Positions 33,929 to 41,842 of a stretch of 47,081 nt of DNA are shown here, piece after piece. This stretch comes from Eubacterium sp. GTDB lineage: Bacteria; Bacillota; Clostridia; Lachnospirales; Lachnospiraceae. Position 1 is the stretch's first letter; each line of letters starts with the position of its first letter. The DNA is taken from the NCBI GenBank assembly GCA_017634555.1, contig JAGBNF010000024.1, positions 1 through 47,081 on the forward strand, read 5' to 3'. The notes under the pieces were generated by a model. The model was not told the origin of the DNA. It ran no database searches and saw only the letters and a program-made list of their open reading frames with translations. Position numbers and translations under genes: made by a program.

Positions 33929-34960
33929 ATGAATATTGCCGGTATTAAAAAACTTACATATACGGTCAATACTGCCATACTCCTTATGGTTATAGGACTC
34001 ATGGGCTTTTTTGTATTCTGCAGGGCAACATTTCTCGTATATTTCAGCATTCCGACGCTGCTGGTATATATTATCGGTTATGTGCTTATCAGCAGGGAGC
34101 TGCTTTATCCTTATGTGGTCATGGTTTACTGCTGGATCACAATCTATATGGGAATCTGTACGGTATGTCTCGGATATGATTACGGATTCCATCTGTACGG
34201 AATGTCCATGATTCCGATCACATTCTATTCAGATTATCTGGGTTATAAGATAAACAGCAGAAAGGTAAATCCTTTCCTGTTCAGTGGCTTCATAGTGCTG
34301 TGTTATCTTGTATGTACTATGTCACCTTTTATCTGGGGACCTATATATCAGGCAGATAAAAATATAGCGAGGGCTTTTTGGATATTAAATTCGCTTCTCG
34401 TATTCGGGTTCCTCATATTTTATACGTGGATTATGATAAAGACCATCATTGGTTCCGAAGAAACGCTTAAGAATATCGCGCTGATAGATAATCTGACGGG
34501 GCTTCATAACAGACATTATATTATGAAATACCTTGAGGAAGCGGAAGATCTGAAGAAGGACGCATATGTTTCAATGATCGATATCGACAGCTTCAAGAAG
34601 ATAAACGATGTATACGGTCATAATGCGGGAGATTATGTTCTGAAGACACTGGCAGGGATAATGGAAGAGAACTGTAAGGACTTTTCAGTATCCAGATGGG
34701 GCGGTGAAGAGTTCCTGATACTTATGACTTCGGAGTCGGGTAAAGCATTATCGGATGAATTCATAAAGGAACGAATGGAGAGTCTCAGAAAAACTGTAGA
34801 GAGTTCGAAATTCGTTTATGAAGATAAGGAGATCAAAGTAACCGTAACCATAGGCGTTGCCGAAAGAGGTCAGTGGCAGACTGTAGAAAGATGGGTTGAT
34901 GCGGCAGATGATAAGCTGTATCAGGGAAAGAACAGCGGTAAGAATAAAGTAGTTATGTAG
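33929..34960 (+). CDS. Membrane-bound diguanylate cyclase (GGDEF domain)
   Basis: 343 residues. Six TM helices (about 12-175) form the sensor part, then a GGDEF domain (about 185-343) that makes cyclic di-GMP from two GTP. Active-site motif GGEEF is at 258-262; DNLTGLHNR (187-195) and MIDIDSFKKIND are intact, so the enzyme is probably active. No RxxD inhibitory I-site is seen before the motif (ENCKDFSVSRW instead), so product feedback may be missing. GGGAGGTAGCCT precedes the ATG. Single-gene unit with its own promoter and terminator. Confidence 0.93.
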   Translation: MNIAGIKKLTYTVNTAILLMVIGLMGFFVFCRATFLVYFSIPTLLVYIIGYVLISRELLYPYVVMVYCWITIYMGICTVCLGYDYGFHLYGMSMIPITFYSDYLGYKINSRKVNPFLFSGFIVLCYLVCTMSPFIWGPIYQADKNIARAFWILNSLLVFGFLIFYTWIMIKTIIGSEETLKNIALIDNLTGLHNRHYIMKYLEEAEDLKKDAYVSMIDIDSFKKINDVYGHNAGDYVLKTLAGIMEENCKDFSVSRWGGEEFLILMTSESGKALSDEFIKERMESLRKTVESSKFVYEDKEIKVTVTIGVAERGQWQTVERWVDAADDKLYQGKNSGKNKVVM

Positions 34961-35004
34961 ATCAAGAAAAGTAGTACTGTAAAATAGTTATACTGTAAAT
35001 ACGA

Positions 35005-35038
35005 AGAGGGTGCCTCGTTTGAGACACCCTCTGTTTTA
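35005..35038. terminator. Intrinsic terminator after diguanylate cyclase
   Basis: Stem AGAGGGTG-CTC / GAG-CACCCTCT with GTTT loop and T-rich tail; convergent with the PEBP lipoprotein gene. Confidence 0.88.
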
Positions 35039-35082
35039 TTGTTATCTTATGTTTTGTTGGGTTTGAGATTTATATCTAAGGA

Positions 35083-36405
35083 TTATGGTTCGAAGCCTCC
35101 CTTGATAACTCCGTAAGCGAGTACATTTCCGATGCTTCCGTCAGCTGCGGTATTAAGATCCGTCAGCTTTGAATGGATATCTTCGCCGATCGCATCAACC
35201 TTGAAGGATGATTTTGCAGGTTCATTTGCAAGTGCGATAACGTAAACATCATATTCATGTAAGTCTTCAGGATATGGTCCTACGTAGCCCTGATCAAGGC
35301 CGGAGAACTTACCTTCATCGAAATGTGTTTCTTCGGATGCATCTACAAGCTCACACCAGTGGAGCCAGTTAAATGCTGTCTTATCTATCATGAGGATCAT
35401 GTACTTTGAAGCACCCTCATAGCCTTCCCATGTAAGTTCAGGTGAAATGTTATCGTAACGGGAACCTGTTGCCTGTCTCCAGTTTGCACCGTCCATACTT
35501 GTTGAAGTAACTTCAAATACAGGAAGTGCCTCGATATATACCTTGCCTTCTTCAACTTCGAGGCCGAGAGCTATATCGTATTCATACTCGGATATAGGAA
35601 GCACGTCCTTTCCGAAGTTCATTGATACGCTGTCAACATCAGTCTTAAGAGTGATGTTTGTATCACCGGCATCAGTTACAGATCCGTCTACTACGTTAAA
35701 GCTCTTCTCTACAGTACCGGCTTCGCCTACCCAGGTAAACTTTCCTGTTCCGTTGGATGTGAAGAAACGTTCTTCGGAAGTATTCTTCTCATTCTTCATG
35801 TTAAATGCGAAGAGTCCAACCTTCTTATTGAAGTGGATGTAAAGCGCGCCTGTATCACCTGCAGGAACCTCATCGCCGAAAAGCTTCGAGAGAGTATCTG
35901 CATTAGTAGTGGATGCCTTCCAGTTGCTGCCAGGAAGGGCTTCATTGTTTACATCACATGCAGTTAAGGTTTCGTTCAGGGCTTCCCATGAACCTGAATC
36001 TTTATTGAAATAGAATTCGTAATCCTTGGTAACTGTCTGAGGAAGAAGACCTGTAGGATTTGGAGCAGTATATGTAATGCTTACTGTATCGCGGCCGATA
36101 TACTGATCTCCGAATTCCGAACCGGAGACATCTTCAACATTATGACCGTTGACGGTTATATCGCTTGCACCTTCTGCCGTAACAGCACCTGCAGCATCGT
36201 CATCGCTTATACCGGCTGAAAAGTCCGGGGCTTCCGCAACAGCTTCCTCGGTTGCCTCTGTGGTATTACTTTCCTTTGCAGGGGCTTCGGTCGCTGCTAC
36301 AGTAGAAGCCGCTTCCTCCTTACCGGAGCAGCCTGTCGTGCCGAGGGCTAGTGCAAGAGCCAGACAAACCGAAGCCGTGATTTTTTTAATATTTCTTTTT
36401 CTCAT
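35083..36405 (-). CDS. Lipoprotein with unknown N-terminal domain and C-terminal PEBP (YbhB/YbcL) domain
   Basis: 440 residues. Lipobox GTTGC with Cys26, then an Ala/Glu/Thr-rich linker (30-75). Residues about 75-270 form a beta-rich domain I do not recognise (starting VNGHNVEDVSGSEFGDQYIGRDTVSITYT). Residues about 280-440 match phosphatidylethanolamine-binding protein: FEVTSTSMDGANW, NISPELTWEG, MIDKTAFNWLHWCELVD, GYVGPYPEDLHEYDVYVIAL. Bacterial PEBPs are often small free proteins, so an anchored extracellular version with an extra domain is unusual. It lies 31 bp downstream of the esterase gene and is probably co-transcribed with it. GAGAGGA lies before the ATG. Confidence 0.88.
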   Translation of the reverse strand: MRKRNIKKITASVCLALALALGTTGCSGKEEAASTVAATEAPAKESNTTEATEEAVAEAPDFSAGISDDDAAGAVTAEGASDITVNGHNVEDVSGSEFGDQYIGRDTVSITYTAPNPTGLLPQTVTKDYEFYFNKDSGSWEALNETLTACDVNNEALPGSNWKASTTNADTLSKLFGDEVPAGDTGALYIHFNKKVGLFAFNMKNEKNTSEERFFTSNGTGKFTWVGEAGTVEKSFNVVDGSVTDAGDTNITLKTDVDSVSMNFGKDVLPISEYEYDIALGLEVEEGKVYIEALPVFEVTSTSMDGANWRQATGSRYDNISPELTWEGYEGASKYMILMIDKTAFNWLHWCELVDASEETHFDEGKFSGLDQGYVGPYPEDLHEYDVYVIALANEPAKSSFKVDAIGEDIHSKLTDLNTAADGSIGNVLAYGVIKGGFEP

Positions 36406-36436
36406 ATTATTTCCTCTCAGGTATCAAATTTCTCGA

Positions 36437-37363
36437 TCATCTCCAGTTTTCAAAGAATTCCAGAATGAGTTCATTCACACTGAAGCTGTTAAGCTCCTCA
36501 GTAGGCCATCCGTGCTTACCATCCTTCACAACGACGCTCCACACAATGTCTTTATCCGAGTCTGCTCCGTACTTGCGGATGATAGAACCGTCTCCTATCT
36601 CTCCTTCGGACTGCATTTCGAGTCCGTTTGAAGAAACCATGTAATCAAGGACGTCCTCAATAGCGGGATCAAGAGCTGTCTTTGCGCTGCCATCCAAATT
36701 CTTCGGAACGGCTTCGTCAATCTCTCCGTAGACTACAAGCATTCCAACGTCATTCTTTTCGGGACGCTTGTCCCAGAGTGTCTTACATAGATCACCACCG
36801 ACACTTGTGCAGGCAAGGAATGTATCCTGAGCTTCAAGCGCGAGTCTGAAGTTCATGTATCCGCCGTTTGAGAAACCGGCGCAGAACACATGATCCTTGT
36901 CGAGCGAGTACTCATCAATAAGATAGTTTACGAGAGCTTTAATGAATCCGACATCGTTGTAATCATTCTCGATCCTTCCGTAGTTCCAGCTTTTAAGGTT
37001 TCTTCCGGCCTTCGCGTTGTTAGTTCCTCCAACATAGCAGACAGCGTAGCCCTTCGGAAGCGCAACATCATCTAAACCGCTGGTGCGGCGGAAGTTTTCG
37101 GCTGAATCACCGGATCCGTGAAGCATCACGATGAGAGGTGCGTTCTTACTCTCCTGTGGAAGACTGATGACAAATTCGTGCTTTACATCTTCAAAAGTAC
37201 AAGTGTACTTGTTGTCCTCTTCAAGCACTACATTCTCAAGTTTTGGACCCGATGCAGGCTTGGAATCCGATGCAGATTCGGAACCCGATGACGAGCATCC
37301 CGTAAGGATGCAGGCGGCCGTAAGCCCGATCAACATAATTGTTAAATAAATTATCTTCTTCAT
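36437..37363 (-). CDS. Lipoprotein esterase of the PHB-depolymerase/feruloyl-esterase type
   Basis: 308 residues from ATG 37363 (MKKIIYLTIM), set by AAGAGGA just upstream; the longer frame from 37396 lacks one. Lipobox LTGC with Cys23 and a Ser-rich spacer. The alpha/beta-hydrolase domain shows PLIVMLHGSGDSAENF (oxyanion), AGFSNGGYM (nucleophile Ser), YGEIDEAVP (Asp) and DGKHGWP (His), in the LpqC/PHB-depolymerase arrangement. Outside-facing, it may remove feruloyl or acetyl groups from plant polysaccharides, which fits a gut or rumen bacterium; substrate unproven. Confidence 0.9.
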   Translation of the reverse strand: MKKIIYLTIMLIGLTAACILTGCSSSGSESASDSKPASGPKLENVVLEEDNKYTCTFEDVKHEFVISLPQESKNAPLIVMLHGSGDSAENFRRTSGLDDVALPKGYAVCYVGGTNNAKAGRNLKSWNYGRIENDYNDVGFIKALVNYLIDEYSLDKDHVFCAGFSNGGYMNFRLALEAQDTFLACTSVGGDLCKTLWDKRPEKNDVGMLVVYGEIDEAVPKNLDGSAKTALDPAIEDVLDYMVSSNGLEMQSEGEIGDGSIIRKYGADSDKDIVWSVVVKDGKHGWPTEELNSFSVNELILEFFENWR

Positions 37364-37461
37364 TCTTTTCCTCTTTATTTTTTCTGCAGCGTCCATTATT
37401 TTGTAAGCTATTTATTGTCGATTCGTGATATAATTCTACATCTATGAGAGGAAGTAAAAGT

Positions 37462-37496
37462 AGTAATATCAGCACGGATTATAGTAATATCTGCAC
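37462..37496 (-). promoter_or_regulatory. 14-bp direct repeats spaced 21 bp, candidate AraC-type operator
   Basis: On the plus strand AGTAATATCAGCAC (37462-37475) and AGTAATATCTGCAC (37483-37496) differ at one base and start 21 bp apart. They lie between the AraC-family gene and the esterase gene it precedes. Two head-to-tail sites two helical turns apart are the normal target of AraC-family activators. A weaker AATATCA copy follows near 37498-37513. Confidence 0.6.
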
Positions 37497-37512
37497 AATA
37501 TCAAAAATAATA

Positions 37513-38412
37513 TCAGGAATATCTGAACTTTTTCGGATTGACCCCCACATTTTTCTTAAATACCTTTGCAAAATAGTTTGCATCCGGATAGCCCACACGG
37601 ATACTTACCTCGCCGATAGGTATTTCGGTCTTGGTAAGCAGGATCTTTGCAAGATCCATTCTTAGGTTGAGCAGATAATTGAGACAGGTCATGGAGGAAT
37701 GCTGCATGAAAATATCGTTCAGCTTATTTCTGTTGATCATGAATTCCTTCGTTACGGTCTCAAGAGTTATCTGTTCCTCTATATGTTCATTCAGATAAGC
37801 GGTGATCTGAGAGAATAATGACTTATCTTCCGATTCATGCGTTGTACCGAAATGAGCTTCGATCAAGCACGAATATATGATATAGAAAAGCAGTTCCATA
37901 AAGTAGGATCTGCTGCGGCATGGCCAGAAGCCGTCGCGCTGTCCCTTCAGCTCTACCTCGGTGGAGGTAAAAAGCTCCTTTATTCTTTCCAGTCCGTTCA
38001 TTGAAAGAGCGAGGGACTTTTCGGCCAGGGATTCAAAATCCGTAAATCCTCTGATAAGGGTGAAATCCTGATAAATGTTCTGGCCATACATATTCGAAAA
38101 TTCACCGGAGTTGATCCTGTCAAAGGTAAACTCATCACGGATTGCGGAAGGCTTGAAGAATAAAATATATGCTTTAATTTTCTGCATTATACGGAAACTG
38201 AGCTTGTCCTTTTCGGAGAGCATGATAAAAGCAGGTGCCTTGACTTCAAAGTCGGAACCCTTATCATTGATTCGGAGAATGCCCTTTTCAAGTATTATCA
38301 GCTTATAAGTGGTATTGTCGTTTATATAGTCCGGGATGGTGTCACATCGTTCGGTGTAGATATCCACGACCCTGTGCCATTCTCCCCAGAAACATTCGGT
38401 GTAAAGCTTCAT
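37513..38412 (-). CDS. AraC-family transcriptional regulator
   Basis: 299 residues. The N-terminal half (about 1-130) is a cupin-like effector domain (FWGEWHRVVDIYTERC...DNTTYKLIILEKGILRINDKG). The C-terminal about 100 residues have two helix-turn-helix motifs, ending in the signature PIGEVSIRVGYPDANYFAKVFKKNVGVNPKKFR. The neighbouring esterase/PEBP genes follow in the same direction and carry matching direct repeats, so it probably activates them in response to a sugar or aromatic signal. The start ATG 38412 lies about 13 nt from an AAAGGA. Confidence 0.93.
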   Translation of the reverse strand: MKLYTECFWGEWHRVVDIYTERCDTIPDYINDNTTYKLIILEKGILRINDKGSDFEVKAPAFIMLSEKDKLSFRIMQKIKAYILFFKPSAIRDEFTFDRINSGEFSNMYGQNIYQDFTLIRGFTDFESLAEKSLALSMNGLERIKELFTSTEVELKGQRDGFWPCRSRSYFMELLFYIIYSCLIEAHFGTTHESEDKSLFSQITAYLNEHIEEQITLETVTKEFMINRNKLNDIFMQHSSMTCLNYLLNLRMDLAKILLTKTEIPIGEVSIRVGYPDANYFAKVFKKNVGVNPKKFRYS

Positions 38413-38436
38413 TTTACTGTCCTTTCCTTATCTGAA

Positions 38437-38487
38437 TAACAAACTGATTTGTTACATTTGACGAGTTGAGTAATCAGTATATATATT
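38437..38487. promoter_or_regulatory. Divergent regulatory region with perfect 18-bp dyad and promoter
   Basis: TAACAAA-CTGA-TTTGTTA (38437-38454) is a perfect dyad between the divergent AraC and response-regulator genes. Next to it lies a plus-strand promoter, TTGACG (38458-38463), 18 bp, TATATT (38482-38487), for the response regulator at 38544. The dyad could serve either gene. Confidence 0.6.
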
Positions 38488-38543
38488 ATAAGATATGTTT
38501 TGTGTGATTGTCTATTCACAGTCTGAAATAAAGGAGAACTTCA

Positions 38544-39272
38544 ATGAAAAATATAATGATCGTTGATGATGATATGCATATAGGTAACATGCTTGAGGAA
38601 ACTCTCAGGCTTGAGGGTTATGAAGTGACGAGAGCGTACTCGGGAACGGAAGCACTTATGGTGCTGAAAAATGTGCGGCCGGATCTCATACTTCTCGATC
38701 TGATGCTTCCGGGTCTTACGGGAGAGGAAATACTTCCGATGATAGAGGGAATCCCGGTCATCATTGTCAGTGCAAAGCTGGATATGACAAATAAGGTTAA
38801 GCTTCTTCTCGACGGAGCAGCTGATTATGTGACAAAGCCTTTCAATATGGATGAGCTGCTGGCAAGGATAGTGGTTCAGCTGAGACAGGCGGAGCTGCTG
38901 AAGGCGGGAGCGGCTGCTGCAGGCAGTGCGTCAGCCGAAGGTGAAGCAGATAAAGAAGAATACCATTCAGATACAGAAATCACAGCAAGCGGTATAACCC
39001 TTGACTGGGAGCTTCATACAGTAAAGATTGACGGTGAGGAGGTTCCGCTTACAAGAACCGAATGCGCCATACTCCGAATCCTTATGACGGATGCGGGAAG
39101 ACCGATAGGCAGAAATACCATTCTCGATAAGATAAGCTATGATACTCCGGATTGTACGGAGCGTTCGCTGAAGCAGCATATAAGCAATATGCGTAAGAAG
39201 CTTCAGGCGGTTAACGGAGTGGATTATATAGAGGCTGTTTATGGGATTGGGTTTAAATTTATTAAACTATAA
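38544..39272 (+). CDS. OmpR-family response regulator of the peptide-resistance module
   Basis: 242 residues. Receiver domain 1-115 with acidic pocket Asp8-10, phospho-acceptor Asp52 (LLDLMLPG) and Lys in VTKPFN. A long Ala/Gly/Glu linker (about 118-148) is unusual. The C-terminal winged helix (about 150-242) has LTRTECAILRILM and RSLKQHISNMRKKL. It lies just upstream of ABC, two permeases and a histidine kinase, the arrangement of bacitracin/lantibiotic resistance modules. The TTGAC-repeat promoter between it and the ABC gene is its likely target. AAAGGAG lies before ATG 38544. Confidence 0.93.
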   Translation: MKNIMIVDDDMHIGNMLEETLRLEGYEVTRAYSGTEALMVLKNVRPDLILLDLMLPGLTGEEILPMIEGIPVIIVSAKLDMTNKVKLLLDGAADYVTKPFNMDELLARIVVQLRQAELLKAGAAAAGSASAEGEADKEEYHSDTEITASGITLDWELHTVKIDGEEVPLTRTECAILRILMTDAGRPIGRNTILDKISYDTPDCTERSLKQHISNMRKKLQAVNGVDYIEAVYGIGFKFIKL

Positions 39273-39310
39273 CTACTCATTCAACCCTGCTCCGCAGGGC
39301 TCATGAGAAT

Positions 39311-39366
39311 ATTGACGATATCTTGACACTTCCTTGGCCGGTTTCTTGACTATTACTTGGTAATAT
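39311..39366 (+). promoter_or_regulatory. TTGAC-repeat activator-type promoter (copy A)
   Basis: TTGAC at 39312 and 39323, TTGGC at 39334, TTGAC at 39346 and TTGGT at 39357: spacings 11, 11, 12, 11. The -10 is TAATAT (39361-39366) and the -35 position holds only CCGGTT, so the promoter should need an activator. A GC hairpin (39285-39299) without T-run lies upstream. Compare copy B at 16950-17005. Confidence 0.82.
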
Positions 39367-39400
39367 AAGCACATCGAAAGAAACATAGGAGTACAAAATT

Positions 39401-40315
39401 ATGGAATACATTGTAAGAACTAATGAAATTTGCAAATATTATAAGAACTTCAAAGCACTTAACGGTGTTACGATGAATATCCCGAAGGGTTCGATCTACG
39501 GTTTCGTAGGTAAAAACGGAGCAGGTAAGACAACTATGATAAGAATCCTTACAGGACTTCAGCTTGCAACCAAGGGAAGCTTTGAGCTTTGCGGAAAGAA
39601 AAGTGATTCCGCAGATATATATAAGGCAAGACGCCGCATGGGTGCGGTAGTTGAGTCACCTGCACTTTTCCAGGATATGACAGCAAGGGATAACCTGAAG
39701 CAGCAGTACATCAACCTCGGTCTTCCGAGCTATGAAGGAATAGATGAACTGCTTGAGCTGGTAGGTCTTTCAGATACAGGAAAGAAGAAGGTTAAGAACT
39801 TCTCTCTCGGAATGCGCCAGAGACTGGGAATTGCAGTTGCACTTTGCGGAAATCCGGATTTCATAATTCTTGATGAGCCGGTTAACGGACTTGATCCTCA
39901 GGGAATCATCGAGATCAGAGAGCTGATCCTTAAGCTCAACAGAGAGCAGGGTATCACAGTTCTTATTTCAAGCCACATTCTTGACGAGCTTGCAAAGCTT
40001 GCTACACATTACGGATTTATAGATAAGGGCGTTATCATTAAGGAAATGAGCGCCGAAGAGCTTGAAGCAGCATGCCGCAAGAGCATCAGAATGAAGGTCA
40101 GCGATACAGGAAAGCTTGCAAGGATCATGGAGAAGATGGGAGTTGAATACACTATTATCAGTGATGATTCTGCAGACGTTTATTCAACAATGAAGTTCTC
40201 CGATATTGCTTCAATATTTGCAAAGGAGGGCTGCGACATCATTTCCATGGAGGAGCATGATGAGAGCCTTGAAGGCTTCTATCTCTCACTTCTGGGAGGT
40301 GAGGCAAATGTATAG
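39401..40315 (+). CDS. ABC transporter ATP-binding protein, BcrA/lantibiotic-immunity type
   Basis: 304 residues. Walker A GKNGAGKTT (about 36-44), Q-loop VVESPALFQ, signature FSLGMRQR, Walker B FIILDEPVNGLD, H-loop SSHIL. The extra C-terminal domain (about 225-304) is typical of BcrA/MutF/NukF-type ATPases that export lantibiotics or bacitracin. Works with the two permeases that follow. TAGGAG lies 10 nt before the ATG. Its stop overlaps the next start by 8 nt. Confidence 0.93.
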   Translation: MEYIVRTNEICKYYKNFKALNGVTMNIPKGSIYGFVGKNGAGKTTMIRILTGLQLATKGSFELCGKKSDSADIYKARRRMGAVVESPALFQDMTARDNLKQQYINLGLPSYEGIDELLELVGLSDTGKKKVKNFSLGMRQRLGIAVALCGNPDFIILDEPVNGLDPQGIIEIRELILKLNREQGITVLISSHILDELAKLATHYGFIDKGVIIKEMSAEELEAACRKSIRMKVSDTGKLARIMEKMGVEYTIISDDSADVYSTMKFSDIASIFAKEGCDIISMEEHDESLEGFYLSLLGGEANV

Positions 40316-41075
40316 AATGCTTTGCAGCGATCTTCGCAGACTTTTTTCATCGAAATTGTTTTATCTTGGACTCATATTTTATGCGTTCCTTTATACCGGA
40401 ATTAATCCTTTTATCATGTGGATAATACATCTCTTTACACATGATTCACCGGGAGCTGCAGATATTGAGCTTGCTGGTCAGGCAGGAACTGCAGCGATCG
40501 CCATTGCAATTTTCGTTACGTCATTCGTGATGAAGGAGTTTACCGATGGAGCCATCAGAAACAAGCTTTCATCGGGAGCAAAAAGAAGCGATATTTACTT
40601 ATCATCAGTGATAACAATGATCGTTGCCACTATAGCATTTCAGGCAGTATCGCTTGTATCGATTCTTATATTCGGAAATGTGTTTATGGCCGGATTTGAA
40701 TCACCGATGACATATATACTTCAGATAAATGTTATATATCTTATCGCAGCGGTTTCAATCACCATATTTGATGTGACACTCATGTTCATATTTGCAGGAA
40801 ATAATATAAGCCTTTTTGCAGCACCGTTTATAGCTGTTGCAATCAAGTTTTTGGCAATGATGGTATTGGAGGATCTTTATCCTGAAACGGGAGAGCTTCT
40901 CATTTCGGGAACAAGACTTGCAGTTTTCACTTTTATAGATAAATATATTCCTTTTATGCACCTTATAAATTTCCCGAGATTTGGCTGGGATGCATATATA
41001 ATAGGAGGTGCTGTTCTCTCAGCAGTATCATTAATCCTTGGAATGGTTATATTTGAGAAGAAAGATTTAAAGTAG
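40308..41075 (+). CDS. ABC-2 type permease, first subunit
   Basis: 255 residues from ATG 40308 (MYRMLCSDLRRLFSSKLFYLGLIF), which overlaps the ATPase stop; GGGAGGTGAGG lies upstream. Six TM helices, with the first after a basic N-terminus and a conserved FVMKEFTDGAIRNKL segment between helices 2 and 3, as in MutE/BcrB-type permeases. Partner of the ATPase and the next permease. Confidence 0.88.
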   Translation: MYRMLCSDLRRLFSSKLFYLGLIFYAFLYTGINPFIMWIIHLFTHDSPGAADIELAGQAGTAAIAIAIFVTSFVMKEFTDGAIRNKLSSGAKRSDIYLSSVITMIVATIAFQAVSLVSILIFGNVFMAGFESPMTYILQINVIYLIAAVSITIFDVTLMFIFAGNNISLFAAPFIAVAIKFLAMMVLEDLYPETGELLISGTRLAVFTFIDKYIPFMHLINFPRFGWDAYIIGGAVLSAVSLILGMVIFEKKDLK

Positions 41076-41084
41076 GTAATTGAA

Positions 41085-41825
41085 ATGTTAAATGTACTTA
41101 AGGCAAATTTAAACAGACTTTTTAAGAATAAATTTTTTATCGGCGGATGCATTCTTGCCGCAGCTATCACAGTATTTTTCATCCATAATGCAGAGACTGT
41201 ACTTGATGTACATTTCAGATCTGATGACATGGCACTTGAGCTTATCAGTATCGGAGTTATCGCATTTATTTCAATCTTTGCACCGATCTTCCAGAGTGCC
41301 GAGTATTCAAGCGGTACCATCAGAAATAAGGTTGCAATGGGAATTACACAGAATAAGATTTATGCAGCACATTTCTTAACAATGGTTGTTGCTTCCATCG
41401 TTATCATACTGTGCTGGCTTATCGGAGGAGTTATCGCAGGTGTTTCGATAAGCTCATGGCTTATTGCCTACAGTGTAATACTTATCTTCAGTATGATCGC
41501 ATATTCATCCTTTATGACATTTATCGGAATGAGATTCAGAAAGGTTGTTACATCAGCTACCATCGGAGTACTTGCATTTCAGGGAGCTTTTACGGCAGTT
41601 ATCATCATCTTCATGCTGATATCACAGCACTTCGGAACAACACTTGGAACGATTCTTACATATATCGGAAACAGCATTGCAATGGGACGCTGGTTTGCTA
41701 ATTCACAGCTCAGCGATCCTAATCTGAATCCGGGAGTGATCGTTTCAATCATCCTGTCACTTGTAATGGCAGCAATCTACTATATGATCGGTACATTTAA
41801 GATCAATAAGAGAGACCTTCAGTAA
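41085..41825 (+). CDS. ABC-2 type permease, second subunit
   Basis: 246 residues, six TM helices, beginning MLNVLKANLNRLFKNKFFIGGCIL. The FQSAEYSSGTIRNKVAMGITQNKIY loop matches the equivalent loop of the first permease, so the two genes are distant duplicates (MutE/MutG-like pair). Starts 9 bp after the first permease. Ends 17 bp before the kinase gene. Confidence 0.88.
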   Translation: MLNVLKANLNRLFKNKFFIGGCILAAAITVFFIHNAETVLDVHFRSDDMALELISIGVIAFISIFAPIFQSAEYSSGTIRNKVAMGITQNKIYAAHFLTMVVASIVIILCWLIGGVIAGVSISSWLIAYSVILIFSMIAYSSFMTFIGMRFRKVVTSATIGVLAFQGAFTAVIIIFMLISQHFGTTLGTILTYIGNSIAMGRWFANSQLSDPNLNPGVIVSIILSLVMAAIYYMIGTFKINKRDLQ

Positions 41826-41842
41826 AAATCGGGAGGTGCGAT

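Noticed and set aside
39285-39299. GC-rich hairpin after the response regulator as a terminator
   Set aside because: The stem is only 6 bp and has no T-run, so read-through to the ABC operon is possible.
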